64,000 bases of DNA from Phaeocystidibacter sp965659725 (GCA_965659725.1 CBFHXG010000001.1:1-64000); one strand, 5' to 3'; numbered from the stretch's first letter, positions 7,909 through 17,218 are shown. Made by a program: numbers and translations. Notes: a model not told the origin generated them from the sequence alone.

Positions 7909-8652
7909 CTAGTGCGTTTTCGCAAGCTCAATATACTCCACAATCTGAGAAAATATTTTTTCAAATCGTTCTTTGTGAAGGGCATGCGATCCTTCAAGCT
8001 CGATATGCCTACTCTCCGGATGAGTATTCATGAGATCTTCATGGTATTCCCAAAAGTCCCAATCTGTTCCTGAGTAAATGGTTACGGGAAATTTCTCTGG
8101 AGTATGCATTCCGCGCATGTATTTCCGATTATCGAGATACGCTTCCCATTCATCGATATCTCCTTGAGGAGAGTCCGATAATGCATCATCACCGTAACTG
8201 ATAAAATCAGCCATCTCTTCCTCAGAATATTCGTCGTACAGCCTGTTAGGGCTGGGGTCGATGAGGATCATTGCTTTTACCTCATTGGGGTATTGGAAGG
8301 CGAAATATCTCGAGATGTAACTCCCCATGGAATGGCCAACCAAGATATAAGGAGGCTCCAAACCTTGGTTGATCAGTTCCGTTCTCAATTCGTAAACCAT
8401 GTTTGGGATGGTGCGAGGTAGCTGGGCCGAATCCGATTTACCAATGCCCGATCTATCATATGCAAATGTCGTAGCTAATGTGGAGAGGGAATCAGTGTAT
8501 CTGTCCCATTCGTCAAATGTTCCCGCCATGCCACTTTCGAAGATCACAGTTGGTCTTCCAGATCCTTTGACCTCTGAATAGATGCCTAATTGCTCCGCAT
8601 TGTTATTGCAAGAAAGGACCGGAATGAATAGTAATAACCACGCTTTTTTCAT
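7909..8652 (-). CDS. alpha/beta-hydrolase fold lipoprotein
   Basis: This 247-residue protein has a lipoprotein signal ending VLSC (Cys15). The hydrolase core shows the nucleophile elbow GHSMG with Ser108, an oxyanion-region HG-like turn (ESGMAGTFDEW) and a C-terminal His in EGSHALHKE (about residue 224) completing the triad. It belongs to the large AB-hydrolase 1 group (esterases, lipases, peptidases), and the substrate cannot be told from motifs. The lipid anchor places it in the envelope. It sits between the DUF1028 gene (46 bp upstream) and a lipoprotein gene (17 bp downstream), all on the minus strand, which suggests one transcript. Confidence 0.8.
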   Translation of the reverse strand: MKKAWLLLFIPVLSCNNNAEQLGIYSEVKGSGRPTVIFESGMAGTFDEWDRYTDSLSTLATTFAYDRSGIGKSDSAQLPRTIPNMVYELRTELINQGLEPPYILVGHSMGSYISRYFAFQYPNEVKAMILIDPSPNRLYDEYSEEEMADFISYGDDALSDSPQGDIDEWEAYLDNRKYMRGMHTPEKFPVTIYSGTDWDFWEYHEDLMNTHPESRHIELEGSHALHKERFEKIFSQIVEYIELAKTH

Positions 8653-8698
8653 ACCCGTGAAATTACACTAGGTCAAGATTAATTCAGGTATTGTAACT

Positions 8699-9436
8699 CT
8701 ATTGTTTTCTCTGATGCTCATCAAACTTGCTCCTCAATTCGGCAATGGGCTCAACGCGATCTCCGTTCGAAGTCTTGACATCTAAATAAAAGGAAGGTGA
8801 CCCCACTTCATCATCCGGTTGAGCTACCTTAATGAAGGCAAATAGGGAAGAAGTCCCATTTTCAGCACACCTACTATCGGCACCCACCATTTGAGCCCCC
8901 TCCAATGCGGCCATCAATTTTTCAGCTAACGATCCCTCCGTTCGATTGAATCTCACTTCCATACTGTCGAGTACCTCTTGCCCCGACAAGATATTTCCCT
9001 GAATACTAAATGTTTCGCCCGTAATGTGATTCTTGTAATCCATGTTATCCACACCCGTGTATCCCGCTGACATTGGCTCGCCATTGACAAAGGCCGCGAT
9101 GCCATACTGACGCAACCCAGGTGTAGTGTCAACGTCGTTTTGATCCAACCACTCCACGATCTCTTCCGGTGTCATGCCATCCAGTAATCTCAATGTGGCA
9201 TTGGCTTGATTGGTAGAGTCGTAGTACGATTGGCTATTTATAGCTCCTAAACCTGGGATTAGGACCCCAAGGAATCCCGCATTCTCAATATCGTACTCAA
9301 TGAGATCTACGCATGATGCTCCAGCGCTTCCTACTTCGCCCGTTTCGGGATCTACCGCAACAATAGAGAAAGTATCTTGACCAGAAGTGATGAAGAAGCT
9401 GAAAAGGGCCGCCAAAGTGATCGATAATCGCTTCAT
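8699..9436 (-). CDS. secreted DUF1028 (Ntn-hydrolase-like) protein
   Basis: Started at the ATG at 9436, the protein has 245 residues and a signal peptide ending near TSGQ. A longer frame to 9487 would put 17 residues in front of that signal and is unlikely. The mature N-terminus TFSIVAVDPETGEVGSAGASC is the hallmark of DUF1028, a family with an Ntn-hydrolase-like fold of unresolved function that has been linked to peptide or nucleoside side-chain hydrolysis. It is the first of four same-strand genes encoding secreted or lipid-anchored proteins. The paired Cys residues may form a disulfide in the periplasm. Confidence 0.8.
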   Translation of the reverse strand: MKRLSITLAALFSFFITSGQDTFSIVAVDPETGEVGSAGASCVDLIEYDIENAGFLGVLIPGLGAINSQSYYDSTNQANATLRLLDGMTPEEIVEWLDQNDVDTTPGLRQYGIAAFVNGEPMSAGYTGVDNMDYKNHITGETFSIQGNILSGQEVLDSMEVRFNRTEGSLAEKLMAALEGAQMVGADSRCAENGTSSLFAFIKVAQPDDEVGSPSFYLDVKTSNGDRVEPIAELRSKFDEHQRKQ

Positions 9437-9661
9437 GTTGATTGCTTTATTTAATTGGTTCTTGGTTAAACCCAAAATGAAACACAATGTTGAAGACCTT
9501 CAGTTCAGGATGCTTCAAGGTCAACGTATAAGGTACGATATTCATAGAATGGCAATCAGCATGCACAATAAGCCTCATCGATCGTCCTTCTTTTTTTTCG
9601 ACCATCAACCAATTGATAAGTTCAATAAGTATGTCGACCTTCGTTGTCTTATTTCCATTTG

Positions 9662-10810
9662 ATGAAACTCAAGATCTCAACAGACGATCAAACGTTAGTT
9701 GCCAAGACGTTCTTTGGACTCGAAACCGTTCTTGCTCGCGAACTCAAACAGCTCGGAGCAAGGGATATCAAACCGCTGAAGCGAGCGGTGCAATTTACCG
9801 GCGACCTTGGCTTTATCTATAAATCAAACCTTTGGTCTGCTACCGCACTGCGTATACTTCGTCCCATTGCTGAGTTCGAAGTTCGCCGTCAGGATGACCT
9901 CTATCATTTTGCTTCCAAGATCCCTTGGGAAGATCTATTTACAGTAGACAAGACTATCTTGATCGATGCGGTCGTTCACTCAGATCACTTCTCCAATTCG
10001 CATTTTGCGGCATTGCGACTCAAGGATGCTGTGGTCGATCGATTCTCCAAAAAGTTCAAGAAACGCCCATCGATAGACAAGGATCAACCTCAGGTGGTAA
10101 TATCCTTACACTTGATCAAAGACAGGTGTGAAATATTCTTGGACAGCAGCGGAAGGTCACTACACAGAAGAGGTTACCGAGAATTAGTAGGAAGGGCACC
10201 AATCAACGAGGTATTGGCCGCGGGATTGATCCGACTTTCCGGCTGGGAAGGGCATACCACCTTGTATGACCCGATGTGTGGTTCTGGGACATTACTGACC
10301 GAAGCAGCGATACTTGCCGACAATATTCCTGCAAACATCTATCGAAAGGAATTTAGCTTCATGCATTGGCTGGATTACGATAGCGACCTTCATGCTACTA
10401 TAGAAGAAAGTGCGTTGAATAAGGCCAATCCATCATCTTGCAAGATCATGGGTTCTGATGCCGATCTCAGTATACTCACAAAAGCCAAGATCAATATTGA
10501 AAAGGCCTTGTTCCAGGATAGGATCAAGGTTTGGGATGAAAATTTCATCGGTTCGAAGAAGCCAGATGACACCGGTCTTCTTATATTCAATCCTCCTTAT
10601 GATCAGAAGTTGGCTTCTGATAATATTCGCTTGTACAAACAGATCGGAGATACCTTGAAACAGGGCTATGATGGTTGGAGTGCGTGGTTCATCACCTCTG
10701 ATTTCGAAGCTCTTAAGCACTTGGGACTCCGCACTAGATCAAGGATCAAATTGTACAATGGTAAGCTAGAATGTCGATTGGTGGGGCTCGACCTATATCA
10801 ACAGAAGTAG
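9662..10810 (+). CDS. THUMP-domain 23S rRNA (guanine-N2) methyltransferase, RlmL/YcbY-N type
   Basis: The protein has 382 residues from the ATG at 9662; the frame extends to a TTG at 9644, but the family begins at MKLK. Residues about 50-160 are a THUMP RNA-binding domain. The Rossmann methyltransferase follows, with the SAM-binding DPMCGSGTLLTEA at 203-215 and the catalytic NPPY at 310-313. This architecture is that of the N-terminal half of E. coli RlmL (m2G2445 of 23S rRNA); the C-terminal RlmK half is absent, as is common in Bacteroidota. It is followed 16 bp later by pfkA. Confidence 0.88.
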   Translation: MKLKISTDDQTLVAKTFFGLETVLARELKQLGARDIKPLKRAVQFTGDLGFIYKSNLWSATALRILRPIAEFEVRRQDDLYHFASKIPWEDLFTVDKTILIDAVVHSDHFSNSHFAALRLKDAVVDRFSKKFKKRPSIDKDQPQVVISLHLIKDRCEIFLDSSGRSLHRRGYRELVGRAPINEVLAAGLIRLSGWEGHTTLYDPMCGSGTLLTEAAILADNIPANIYRKEFSFMHWLDYDSDLHATIEESALNKANPSSCKIMGSDADLSILTKAKINIEKALFQDRIKVWDENFIGSKKPDDTGLLIFNPPYDQKLASDNIRLYKQIGDTLKQGYDGWSAWFITSDFEALKHLGLRTRSRIKLYNGKLECRLVGLDLYQQK

Positions 10811-10826
10811 CGCTAATAGTATTCGA

Positions 10827-11795
10827 ATGAAAAAGATCGCAGTAATGACATCCGGAGGGGATGCTCCAGGAATGAATGCAGCTGTAAGGGCCGTAACTCG
10901 CACGGCCATTCAAGAAGGCATGGAGGTAGTCGGTATCTATCGTGGATACCAAGGCATGATAGAGGGCGATTTCATCGAGATGGATCGTTATAGGGTGAGC
11001 AACATCATTCATAGGGGAGGAACATTCCTAAAAACCGCCAGGAGCGATGAATTCCGAACTCCAGAAGGAAGAGCCAAAGCAGCCGCAAATCTGAAGCAGG
11101 CCGGTATTGAAGCATTGGTAGTAGTGGGTGGTGATGGTAGCTTTACCGGAGCATCACTATTGCACGATGAACATGGTATCCGGGTGGTGGGCTGTCCAGG
11201 AACGATCGACAACGACCTATATGGCACCGACTATACCATTGGATATGATACGGCAGTAAATACAGCCATGCACGCGATCGACCAGATCCGCGATACAGCC
11301 ACAAGTCACAACCGCTTATTCTTCGTTGAAGTGATGGGTAGGGACGCCGGTTTCATAGCACTTCGCACAGGGATCGCGTCGGGTGCAGAAGACGTGCTTA
11401 TTCCGGAAACCATCACGTACATAGATAAACTCATCGCCAAATTGGAGCATGGTCTTGCTCAAAAGAAATCATCTGCCATTATTATCGTGGCGGAAGGTGA
11501 CGACCAAGGCGGGGCCATGGAAGTGGCGGCGAAGGTGAAGGAGAAATTTCAGGGGTGGGAGACCAAAGTCACGGTTCTAGGTCACATCCAGCGCGGTGGA
11601 AGTCCTACGGCCTTCGATCGCATTCTCGCATCCCGAATGGGCAGCTATGCTGTGAAAGCCCTAATGAAGGGTAGCAATAACGTGATGATTGGTCAGCGTG
11701 ACGGCGAAATGGTAGAAGTGCCATTCAAGCAAGCCATCAAGCACCATGAAACCCTCAATCGTCAATTGCTGGAATTGGTGGAAATCCTCGCTTGA
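10827..11795 (+). CDS. pfkA: ATP-dependent 6-phosphofructokinase
   Basis: The 322-residue enzyme phosphorylates fructose-6-phosphate to fructose-1,6-bisphosphate, the committing step of glycolysis. Motifs: the ATP-binding MTSGGDAPGMN at residues 7-17, VVGGDGSFTGA near 98-108 (GGDGS with Gly favours ATP over PPi), and the catalytic PGTIDNDL with the usual Asp base. Length and motif order match bacterial PfkA. Its stop codon overlaps the priA start (TGATG, 11793-11797), so the two are translationally coupled. With gap and galM elsewhere in the window it indicates a working upper glycolysis. Confidence 0.97.
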   Translation: MKKIAVMTSGGDAPGMNAAVRAVTRTAIQEGMEVVGIYRGYQGMIEGDFIEMDRYRVSNIIHRGGTFLKTARSDEFRTPEGRAKAAANLKQAGIEALVVVGGDGSFTGASLLHDEHGIRVVGCPGTIDNDLYGTDYTIGYDTAVNTAMHAIDQIRDTATSHNRLFFVEVMGRDAGFIALRTGIASGAEDVLIPETITYIDKLIAKLEHGLAQKKSSAIIIVAEGDDQGGAMEVAAKVKEKFQGWETKVTVLGHIQRGGSPTAFDRILASRMGSYAVKALMKGSNNVMIGQRDGEMVEVPFKQAIKHHETLNRQLLELVEILA

Positions 11796-14230
11796 TGTAC
11801 GCAGATGTCATTCTACCTCTCGCGCTGAATCAAACCTTTACCTACGGAATACCGCAGGAATCGGTGCAGTTGCTAGATAGAGGATATCGCGTATTGGTTC
11901 AATTTGGCCAGAGAAAGGTCTATGCAGGGATCGTTTGGCGTGTGCATGAGCAACGTCCTTCCTACGACGTAAAACCCATCCTTGAAATAGAGGATGACCA
12001 ACCCATTGTAAACGATATTCAACTTCGCTTCTGGAAGTGGCTCTCGGAATACTACATGTGTTCTATGGGAGAGGTAATGAACGCCGCCTTGCCCGCTGCC
12101 TTGAAAATGCAATCTGAAACGAAGGTCTCCAGGAATCCCGAACTCATCGTGGATGAACAGGAACTTCGTGAGGATGAATTCATGGTGTACGACCTCCTTC
12201 AGGAAGTGAATTCCATATCGATATCAGACTTAGGAAAGAGGCTTAATTGGAAGAATCCTATGCCTGTGATCCGAAGGATGTATGCGGAGGGATATGTGAA
12301 TTTAGATGAATCGGTAAAGGATACCGTGAAGCCCAAGAAGGAGCGCAAGGTCCGATGGCCAGAGGGTTATGCAGAGAGCATGACAGAAGATGCCTTCGAA
12401 GACCTGAAGCGAGCGCCAGCTCAAAGTCAGTTACTCTTGGCTTACTTTAAATTGAAAAAGACGGATGATCCCTGGGTAAAAGAGAAGGACCTTCTCGAAA
12501 ATGCGCAAACTACGCGGTCTACTTTAAAGTCGCTGCTAGATAAAGGTTGGCTCGAAGAAGGGGAGTTTAAGGTCGAGCCTGAAAAGATAGATGCCACGGA
12601 GGGTGCACCAACACTCAATGAGGAGCAATCCAATGCCGTTAAGTCGATACACGCTGGATGGATGGATAAAACGACCTGCCTATTGCACGGCGTGACTTCC
12701 AGTGGGAAAACAGAGATCTATATTCACTTGATCCGCGAGCAGATCTCCAATGGTCGTCAGAGTCTCTTCATGGTGCCTGAAATAGCACTCACGGCTCAAA
12801 TGATACGTCGGTTGCAAGCGCATTTTGGGTCGGATGTAGCTGTTTATCACAGTAGGCTGACAGATAGGGAAAGGCTAGAGCTTTGGGAGCGGATGTTGTC
12901 TCCAGATAAGATGCCTAAAGTAGTTCTCGGAGCGCGTTCGTCCATCTTCTTGCCGTTCCAAGATCTTGGACTCGTTGTAGTGGATGAAGAACATGAGTCG
13001 AGCTACAAGCAATTCGATCCTGCGCCCCGCTATCATGGCCGGGATGCGGGTATCATATTGTCGCACTTCCACAATTCCAAGTCGCTGTTAGGCTCTGCCA
13101 CCCCGTCATTGGAGAGTTATTATAATGCGGCTCAGCAGAAGTATGGCTTTGCGGAACTGAAGAAGCGCTTCAGTGGAATACGTCTGCCTGTGGTTGAAGC
13201 CGTGGATATTCGGAAGGAGACGATCAAAAAGCAGATGCATGGTCACTTTGCTCCTCGTATGCTAGAAGCTATAAAGGAGCAACTCGAGGCGCAGAATAAG
13301 GTGATATTATTCCAGAATAGGAGAGGTTTCGCCCCTGTCGTGATCTGCCAGAGTTGTGGTCACTCCGAACAATGTGTGAATTGCGACATCACCCTAACCT
13401 ATCACAAGGGTAGTCATCAGCTTAGATGCCATTATTGCGGCTACTCCATCGACCCGCCACAACGATGCAAGAGCTGTGGTAGTTTTGAGTTGAAGATGCA
13501 GGGCTTTGGAACGGAGAAAATCGAAGAGGAATTAGGTTTGATCCTGCCCAATGCTCGTATCGCTAGAATGGATCTGGATGCAACGCGAAAGAAGAACGCC
13601 TTCCAAAAGTTGGTCGATCGCTTTGAGAGAGATGAGATCGATATTCTGATCGGCACACAAATGCTGGCTAAAGGTCTTGATTTTGAAGACGTTGGATTAG
13701 TGGGTGTATTGTCGGCCGATAGTTTACTCAACTTTCCTGAATTCAGGGCGCACGAGCGAGCCTATCAATTAATGAGTCAAGTTGCAGGCCGTGCGGGTAG
13801 GAGAGAAGAGCGTGGTCTTGTGTTGATACAGAGTTTTCAACCCGATCATCGAATCATTCAGCAGGTGACGATGTATGCCTTTGAAGAGATGTACCAAGAA
13901 CAATTGGCGGATAGAAAGCAATACCATTATCCTCCCTACCACCGATTGATATATGTAGAAATGCGCCATGTAAAGGTTGAGGTGGTCAGTGCAGCGTCGG
14001 ATTTCCTTGCTGAGCGACTCCGTTCCATATTCGGCAAACGAGTACTTGGACCAGAATTCGCGCCAATCGCGCGGGTTAGAGGTCAGTATCACAAGCGCAT
14101 CATCCTCAAGCTTGAAACTGGATTATCCCTTCCCAAAGTGAAAGCAGCGCTCAGAACGGAAGCAAACCGACTCCAATTCCATAAGGATCATAGAAAGGTT
14201 CGGGTCTATTTTGATGTGGATCCGGTGTAG
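11795..14230 (+). CDS. priA: primosomal protein N' (PriA helicase)
   Basis: This 811-residue replication-restart helicase starts at the ATG at 11795, inside the TGATG overlap with pfkA. The N-terminal third is the DNA-binding 3'BD and winged-helix part. The helicase core has Walker A GVTSSGKT at residues 299-306 and a DEEH box near 397. The zinc module, with paired CxxC motifs from about residue 518 (CQSCGH, CVNC, CHYCG, CKSCG), is diagnostic of PriA. The enzyme loads the primosome at stalled forks. It is longer than E. coli PriA (732), mainly in the region between the N-terminal domain and the helicase. Confidence 0.97.
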   Translation: MYADVILPLALNQTFTYGIPQESVQLLDRGYRVLVQFGQRKVYAGIVWRVHEQRPSYDVKPILEIEDDQPIVNDIQLRFWKWLSEYYMCSMGEVMNAALPAALKMQSETKVSRNPELIVDEQELREDEFMVYDLLQEVNSISISDLGKRLNWKNPMPVIRRMYAEGYVNLDESVKDTVKPKKERKVRWPEGYAESMTEDAFEDLKRAPAQSQLLLAYFKLKKTDDPWVKEKDLLENAQTTRSTLKSLLDKGWLEEGEFKVEPEKIDATEGAPTLNEEQSNAVKSIHAGWMDKTTCLLHGVTSSGKTEIYIHLIREQISNGRQSLFMVPEIALTAQMIRRLQAHFGSDVAVYHSRLTDRERLELWERMLSPDKMPKVVLGARSSIFLPFQDLGLVVVDEEHESSYKQFDPAPRYHGRDAGIILSHFHNSKSLLGSATPSLESYYNAAQQKYGFAELKKRFSGIRLPVVEAVDIRKETIKKQMHGHFAPRMLEAIKEQLEAQNKVILFQNRRGFAPVVICQSCGHSEQCVNCDITLTYHKGSHQLRCHYCGYSIDPPQRCKSCGSFELKMQGFGTEKIEEELGLILPNARIARMDLDATRKKNAFQKLVDRFERDEIDILIGTQMLAKGLDFEDVGLVGVLSADSLLNFPEFRAHERAYQLMSQVAGRAGRREERGLVLIQSFQPDHRIIQQVTMYAFEEMYQEQLADRKQYHYPPYHRLIYVEMRHVKVEVVSAASDFLAERLRSIFGKRVLGPEFAPIARVRGQYHKRIILKLETGLSLPKVKAALRTEANRLQFHKDHRKVRVYFDVDPV

Positions 14231-14232
14231 GG

Positions 14233-14315
14233 GAGCTGTTAGCTATTAGCTCTTTCGTGGAAAACTTTTCTATGAAGGTGTTGACAAGTGGTAGCGGGTC
14301 TGCTTTCTTCCGCTA
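14233..14315. repeat. AGCT/TAGC micro-repeats between convergent priA and yhhN-like genes
   Basis: The 89-bp convergent gap holds AGCTGTTAGCTATTAGCT at its left end and a 6-bp inverted repeat TAGCGG/CCGCTA (14292-14297 and 14310-14315). The inverted repeat lacks a T-run, so it is not a standard terminator. It resembles the TAGT tract after galM. Confidence 0.35.
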
Positions 14316-14319
14316 AAAG

Positions 14320-14970
14320 CTACACCTTATTCTCATTAACGATTCCCACGATGAACATCCCTTGACTCAAGGCGTGAAGTGTGCTCATAATGGGTTCACC
14401 AAGGTCTAGTGACTCTACAAAATAATGATAGGCATAAAGACCGTCGGCGGTGACATAAATGAACACGCCAAATAGGCACATGATGTAACTGTAGGCATTC
14501 TTTAGTTGCATGCCAGCGATGACCACAAAGATTACAGCATCCATGACTGCATAGATAGCGATCGGGACGAAGATATCACCTGGTATAGCCTCCTGGACAA
14601 GAAAAAAATATCCTGCTCCGTAGGCTACCGCAATGAATGCCAGGTAGGCTCTACGTCTCGCATAACCGTCTCTCCAAAAGAAGAATCCAATGATCAACAT
14701 GAGAATGCTGAAGAGGGCAATGATGGAGTTTTCTAGACTAGAGAGGGATTGTGTCAGTATAGAACTGATATCTACCAGCGTATAACCGATCCATGCAAAA
14801 GAGAGGAACTTATATTTCCAACCGTCATTCTGGAACCAATAGATAAGCACGAGGATGTGCGGGATAAGTTGACCGATGTACGCTAAAGGTTCGCTCGCAA
14901 GGAACATCCAAAGGAAAGTGAAGAGCGTTGCAGCACCGAAGCCATATATGAAATGCTTATCACTTAGCAT
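14320..14970 (-). CDS. YhhN/TMEM86-like membrane protein, probable lysoplasmalogenase
   Basis: This 216-residue integral membrane protein has about eight hydrophobic helices and no signal peptide. The helix pattern, a conserved Asp in the sixth helix (YAVMDAVIF) and the late motif ADGLYAYHYF fit the YhhN family. Human TMEM86A/B of this family are lysoplasmalogenases that cleave the vinyl-ether bond of lysoplasmalogens; bacterial YhhN members are assigned the same activity. Its start overlaps the end of the alkylglycerol-monooxygenase-like gene by 11 bp, so the two are coupled, and that partner also acts on ether lipids in its family. The assignment rests on topology and short motifs and is moderately sure. 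Confidence 0.65.
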   Translation of the reverse strand: MLSDKHFIYGFGAATLFTFLWMFLASEPLAYIGQLIPHILVLIYWFQNDGWKYKFLSFAWIGYTLVDISSILTQSLSSLENSIIALFSILMLIIGFFFWRDGYARRRAYLAFIAVAYGAGYFFLVQEAIPGDIFVPIAIYAVMDAVIFVVIAGMQLKNAYSYIMCLFGVFIYVTADGLYAYHYFVESLDLGEPIMSTLHALSQGMFIVGIVNENKV

Positions 14971-16159
14971 TTAATGATCCTTGAGGTTGCGCCTTCCATC
15001 TTTCTAAAAGGATCAACGACCCCATGGTGATCAAGAATAAGTATCCTATCCAAGGTTGACCTACGCTTATCAACCAATAGCCAACCAATGGCCAGGCCAT
15101 CAAATCGATCAAAAGCGAAGGAGATTGACCATTTGCGCGATATCCCAAAGCAAAAACACTCATGATGATCGCTGCTATCCCAATCCCTATCTCCTGATCG
15201 TTCCACGCGTTAAGTTGCATCAAGAAAAATGCTACAAAGCCCAGAGTGAAAAGGAAATCGATCAATAAAAGTATTCCCTGGAATTTAGATAAAGGAGGGT
15301 TGTACTTTACGCCATCTGGCTCCGAAGCGTATTGTTTCCCACCTAGTCTTTCTGGTCGCCATCCCGGTGCCTTCAAAAGAAGCGTGAACTTCTCTTTGGT
15401 AGTCATCCCCCTCGATTCTTCATATAGATCTGAAATGGGTTTCCAATGGGCCATAAGAGGGTTGAAAGAGTTGACAGGCTTGGTGATCCCGTAGGTAGGT
15501 CGTTCTTCTTCTTTCTGGAATGTGCCGAACATCCTATCCCAAATGATCAGGGTTGCCGCGTGGTTCTTGTCGATGTACTTGGGATTTCTACCGTGGTGTA
15601 CGCGATGGTGCGAAGGCGTGTTAAGTATCCATTCCAATGGTCCCATCGTGCCGATCTTCTCCGTGTGTATCCAAAATTGATACAGTGTATTCCAAGCCAG
15701 GATGTAAACAAACCACTCTGGTGCAAATCCTAAAAATGCAAGAGGTAAGTAGAATGGAGAGGTGAAGATCTTTTGGATGGCACCTTGACGTAAAGCGACG
15801 CTCAAATTATAATCTTCACTCTGGTGATGAACCACATGTCCGAGCCAGAGTAAATTGGACTCATGACTCATCCTATGCGCCCAATAGTAGAGGAAGTCAA
15901 CCGCAACAAAAAGGATCACGGCATTCAGGAGGGTCTGCTCGATCTCGAATATTCGAAACTGATAAACAAAGGTGTAGAGGCCTACGCTCAGGACCTTCAC
16001 GATCAAGCCGGTCGTCTGTTCAAAGATCCCACAGCTGATATTCCCATAAGCATCTCCAAGCCGATAACTCCTTTTTCCACTGATCCAATCGACGAGTAGC
16101 TCGAGTAAGATCAATCCGAAGAAGATCGGTATGGAGAGAACTATGGGGTTAATGTCCAT
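14960..16159 (-). CDS. sterol desaturase/fatty-acid hydroxylase family protein, alkylglycerol-monooxygenase-like
   Basis: This 399-residue integral membrane di-iron enzyme shows the eight-His pattern of the family: HRMSH (95-99), HVVHH (108-112), an additional His165, and HHRVHH (184-189). WDRMFGTF after the last box is typical of the alkylglycerol monooxygenase (TMEM195/AGMO) branch, which cleaves the O-alkyl ether of glycerolipids with tetrahydrobiopterin. A C-terminal extension of about 150 residues with further membrane helices also matches AGMO length (human 445). It starts 2 nt after the M48 peptidase stop and overlaps the YhhN-like gene. The family is sure; the ether-lipid substrate is inferred from subfamily features and the neighbour. 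Confidence 0.8.
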   Translation of the reverse strand: MDINPIVLSIPIFFGLILLELLVDWISGKRSYRLGDAYGNISCGIFEQTTGLIVKVLSVGLYTFVYQFRIFEIEQTLLNAVILFVAVDFLYYWAHRMSHESNLLWLGHVVHHQSEDYNLSVALRQGAIQKIFTSPFYLPLAFLGFAPEWFVYILAWNTLYQFWIHTEKIGTMGPLEWILNTPSHHRVHHGRNPKYIDKNHAATLIIWDRMFGTFQKEEERPTYGITKPVNSFNPLMAHWKPISDLYEESRGMTTKEKFTLLLKAPGWRPERLGGKQYASEPDGVKYNPPLSKFQGILLLIDFLFTLGFVAFFLMQLNAWNDQEIGIGIAAIIMSVFALGYRANGQSPSLLIDLMAWPLVGYWLISVGQPWIGYLFLITMGSLILLERWKAQPQGSLNAK

Positions 16160-16161
16160 GT

Positions 16162-16995
16162 CTAGAAGTTAAGTTGACCGCCTTGTCCACGTGGATCGTT
16201 TGGCTTGAAATAACTTTTTGCCTTAGGCATCCACGAATTGAGATCGTCTATCCTCGTTTGGTGGTTAGGGTGTGTTGATAGGAATTCAGGTGGTTGTGCG
16301 CCACCTAAAGCCGACATACGCTCCCAGAGCTTTGGTGCTTCTTCTGGATTGTATCCGGCCATGGCCATGAAGTACAAGCCCATTTCATCCGCCTCCGTTT
16401 CATGAAGGCGAGAGAAAGGTAGCATTGCACCGTATTGAGCTCCTACTCCAAAGGCTGTCATCGCCAATTGTTGCGTTAGTTGTGGCTCAGACTGTAAGGC
16501 TGCAGTTAATGCCTGCCCACCGAGCTGAGCGGTGAGTCCTTGCGACATGCGTTCGTTACCATGACGTGCAATGGCATGGGCGATCTCGTGACCCATAACT
16601 ACGGCCACGCCCTTTTCACCTTGACAAACATCCAAGATTCCAGTGTAGAACGCCACCTTACCACCAGGCATACACCACGCATTTAGCTGATCACTCTGTA
16701 TCAAGTTGAACTCCCATTCAAATCCTTCTACATAAGCCGATTTACCTTCCTCTTTCAAGAATTCCTCAACGGCCGCGCCTATGCGCTGACCAACCCTCTG
16801 AATCATACGGCCCTCTGGCGTGTTGTTTACCAACTGGCTCTCACCGATCACCTGCCCGTACTGCTGATAACTCATGGTCATCATCTCAGATTCCGACAAT
16901 AAGTTCATTTGTCTGCGTCCCGTGATCGGTACTGTGTTACACTGGGTGAACAAGAGTGCACCTACCATCAGTACTAAGGTTATTGGTCTTTTCAT
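16162..16995 (-). CDS. M48-family metallopeptidase lipoprotein (LoiP/BepA-like)
   Basis: Started at the ATG at 16995, the protein has 277 residues with a lipoprotein signal ending FTQC (Cys19). The longer frame to 17025 would place ten residues before the signal. The zinc site is HEIAH (His136, Glu137, His140), with the third ligand Glu201 in HETEADEMG. Segment VPITGRRQMNLLSE is the usual N-terminal signature of periplasmic M48B/C peptidases related to E. coli LoiP (YggG), which degrade misfolded envelope proteins. It is first in a tightly packed operon with the two ether-lipid-type enzymes, a pairing with no obvious explanation. Confidence 0.9.
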   Translation of the reverse strand: MKRPITLVLMVGALLFTQCNTVPITGRRQMNLLSESEMMTMSYQQYGQVIGESQLVNNTPEGRMIQRVGQRIGAAVEEFLKEEGKSAYVEGFEWEFNLIQSDQLNAWCMPGGKVAFYTGILDVCQGEKGVAVVMGHEIAHAIARHGNERMSQGLTAQLGGQALTAALQSEPQLTQQLAMTAFGVGAQYGAMLPFSRLHETEADEMGLYFMAMAGYNPEEAPKLWERMSALGGAQPPEFLSTHPNHQTRIDDLNSWMPKAKSYFKPNDPRGQGGQLNF

Positions 16996-17133
16996 TGGGA
17001 ATACTTGTTTAGAATTGGAATACACCGAAAATACAAAATCTCCTGTCTGTTTTGACAGCCCTTATTCTCTTTTAGAGTCAATATGTCATGCTGAAATAAT
17101 GCAACCCGACATTTAGTCATATGTTTTTAGTCT

Positions 17134-17161
17134 ATGTACCATTTTTTGGCGTATGGTACAT
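17134..17161. promoter_or_regulatory. perfect 9-bp inverted repeat upstream of hsp20
   Basis: ATGTACCAT (17134-17142) and ATGGTACAT (17153-17161) are exact reverse complements separated by 10 bp. The layout resembles the HrcA-bound CIRCE element (9-N9-9), but the sequence is different. It ends 57 bp before the hsp20 ATG. The right arm overlaps GGCGTATGGT (17148-17157), which recurs with one change upstream of dnaK. It is probably an operator, or a hairpin in the leader acting as a thermosensor; neither is shown. Confidence 0.5.
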
Positions 17162-17218
17162 GAATTGTCCATTGCAGACCAAACGAAAACATTGAACTAC
17201 TCAAAAAAACATAAGGAC

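Noticed and set aside
14292..14315. A terminator between priA and the YhhN-like gene
   Set aside because: The 6-bp stem has a 12-nt loop and no T-run on either strand.
17134..17161. A CIRCE element for HrcA
   Set aside because: Arm length and spacing are alike, but the sequence is not TTAGCACTC/GAGTGCTAA.
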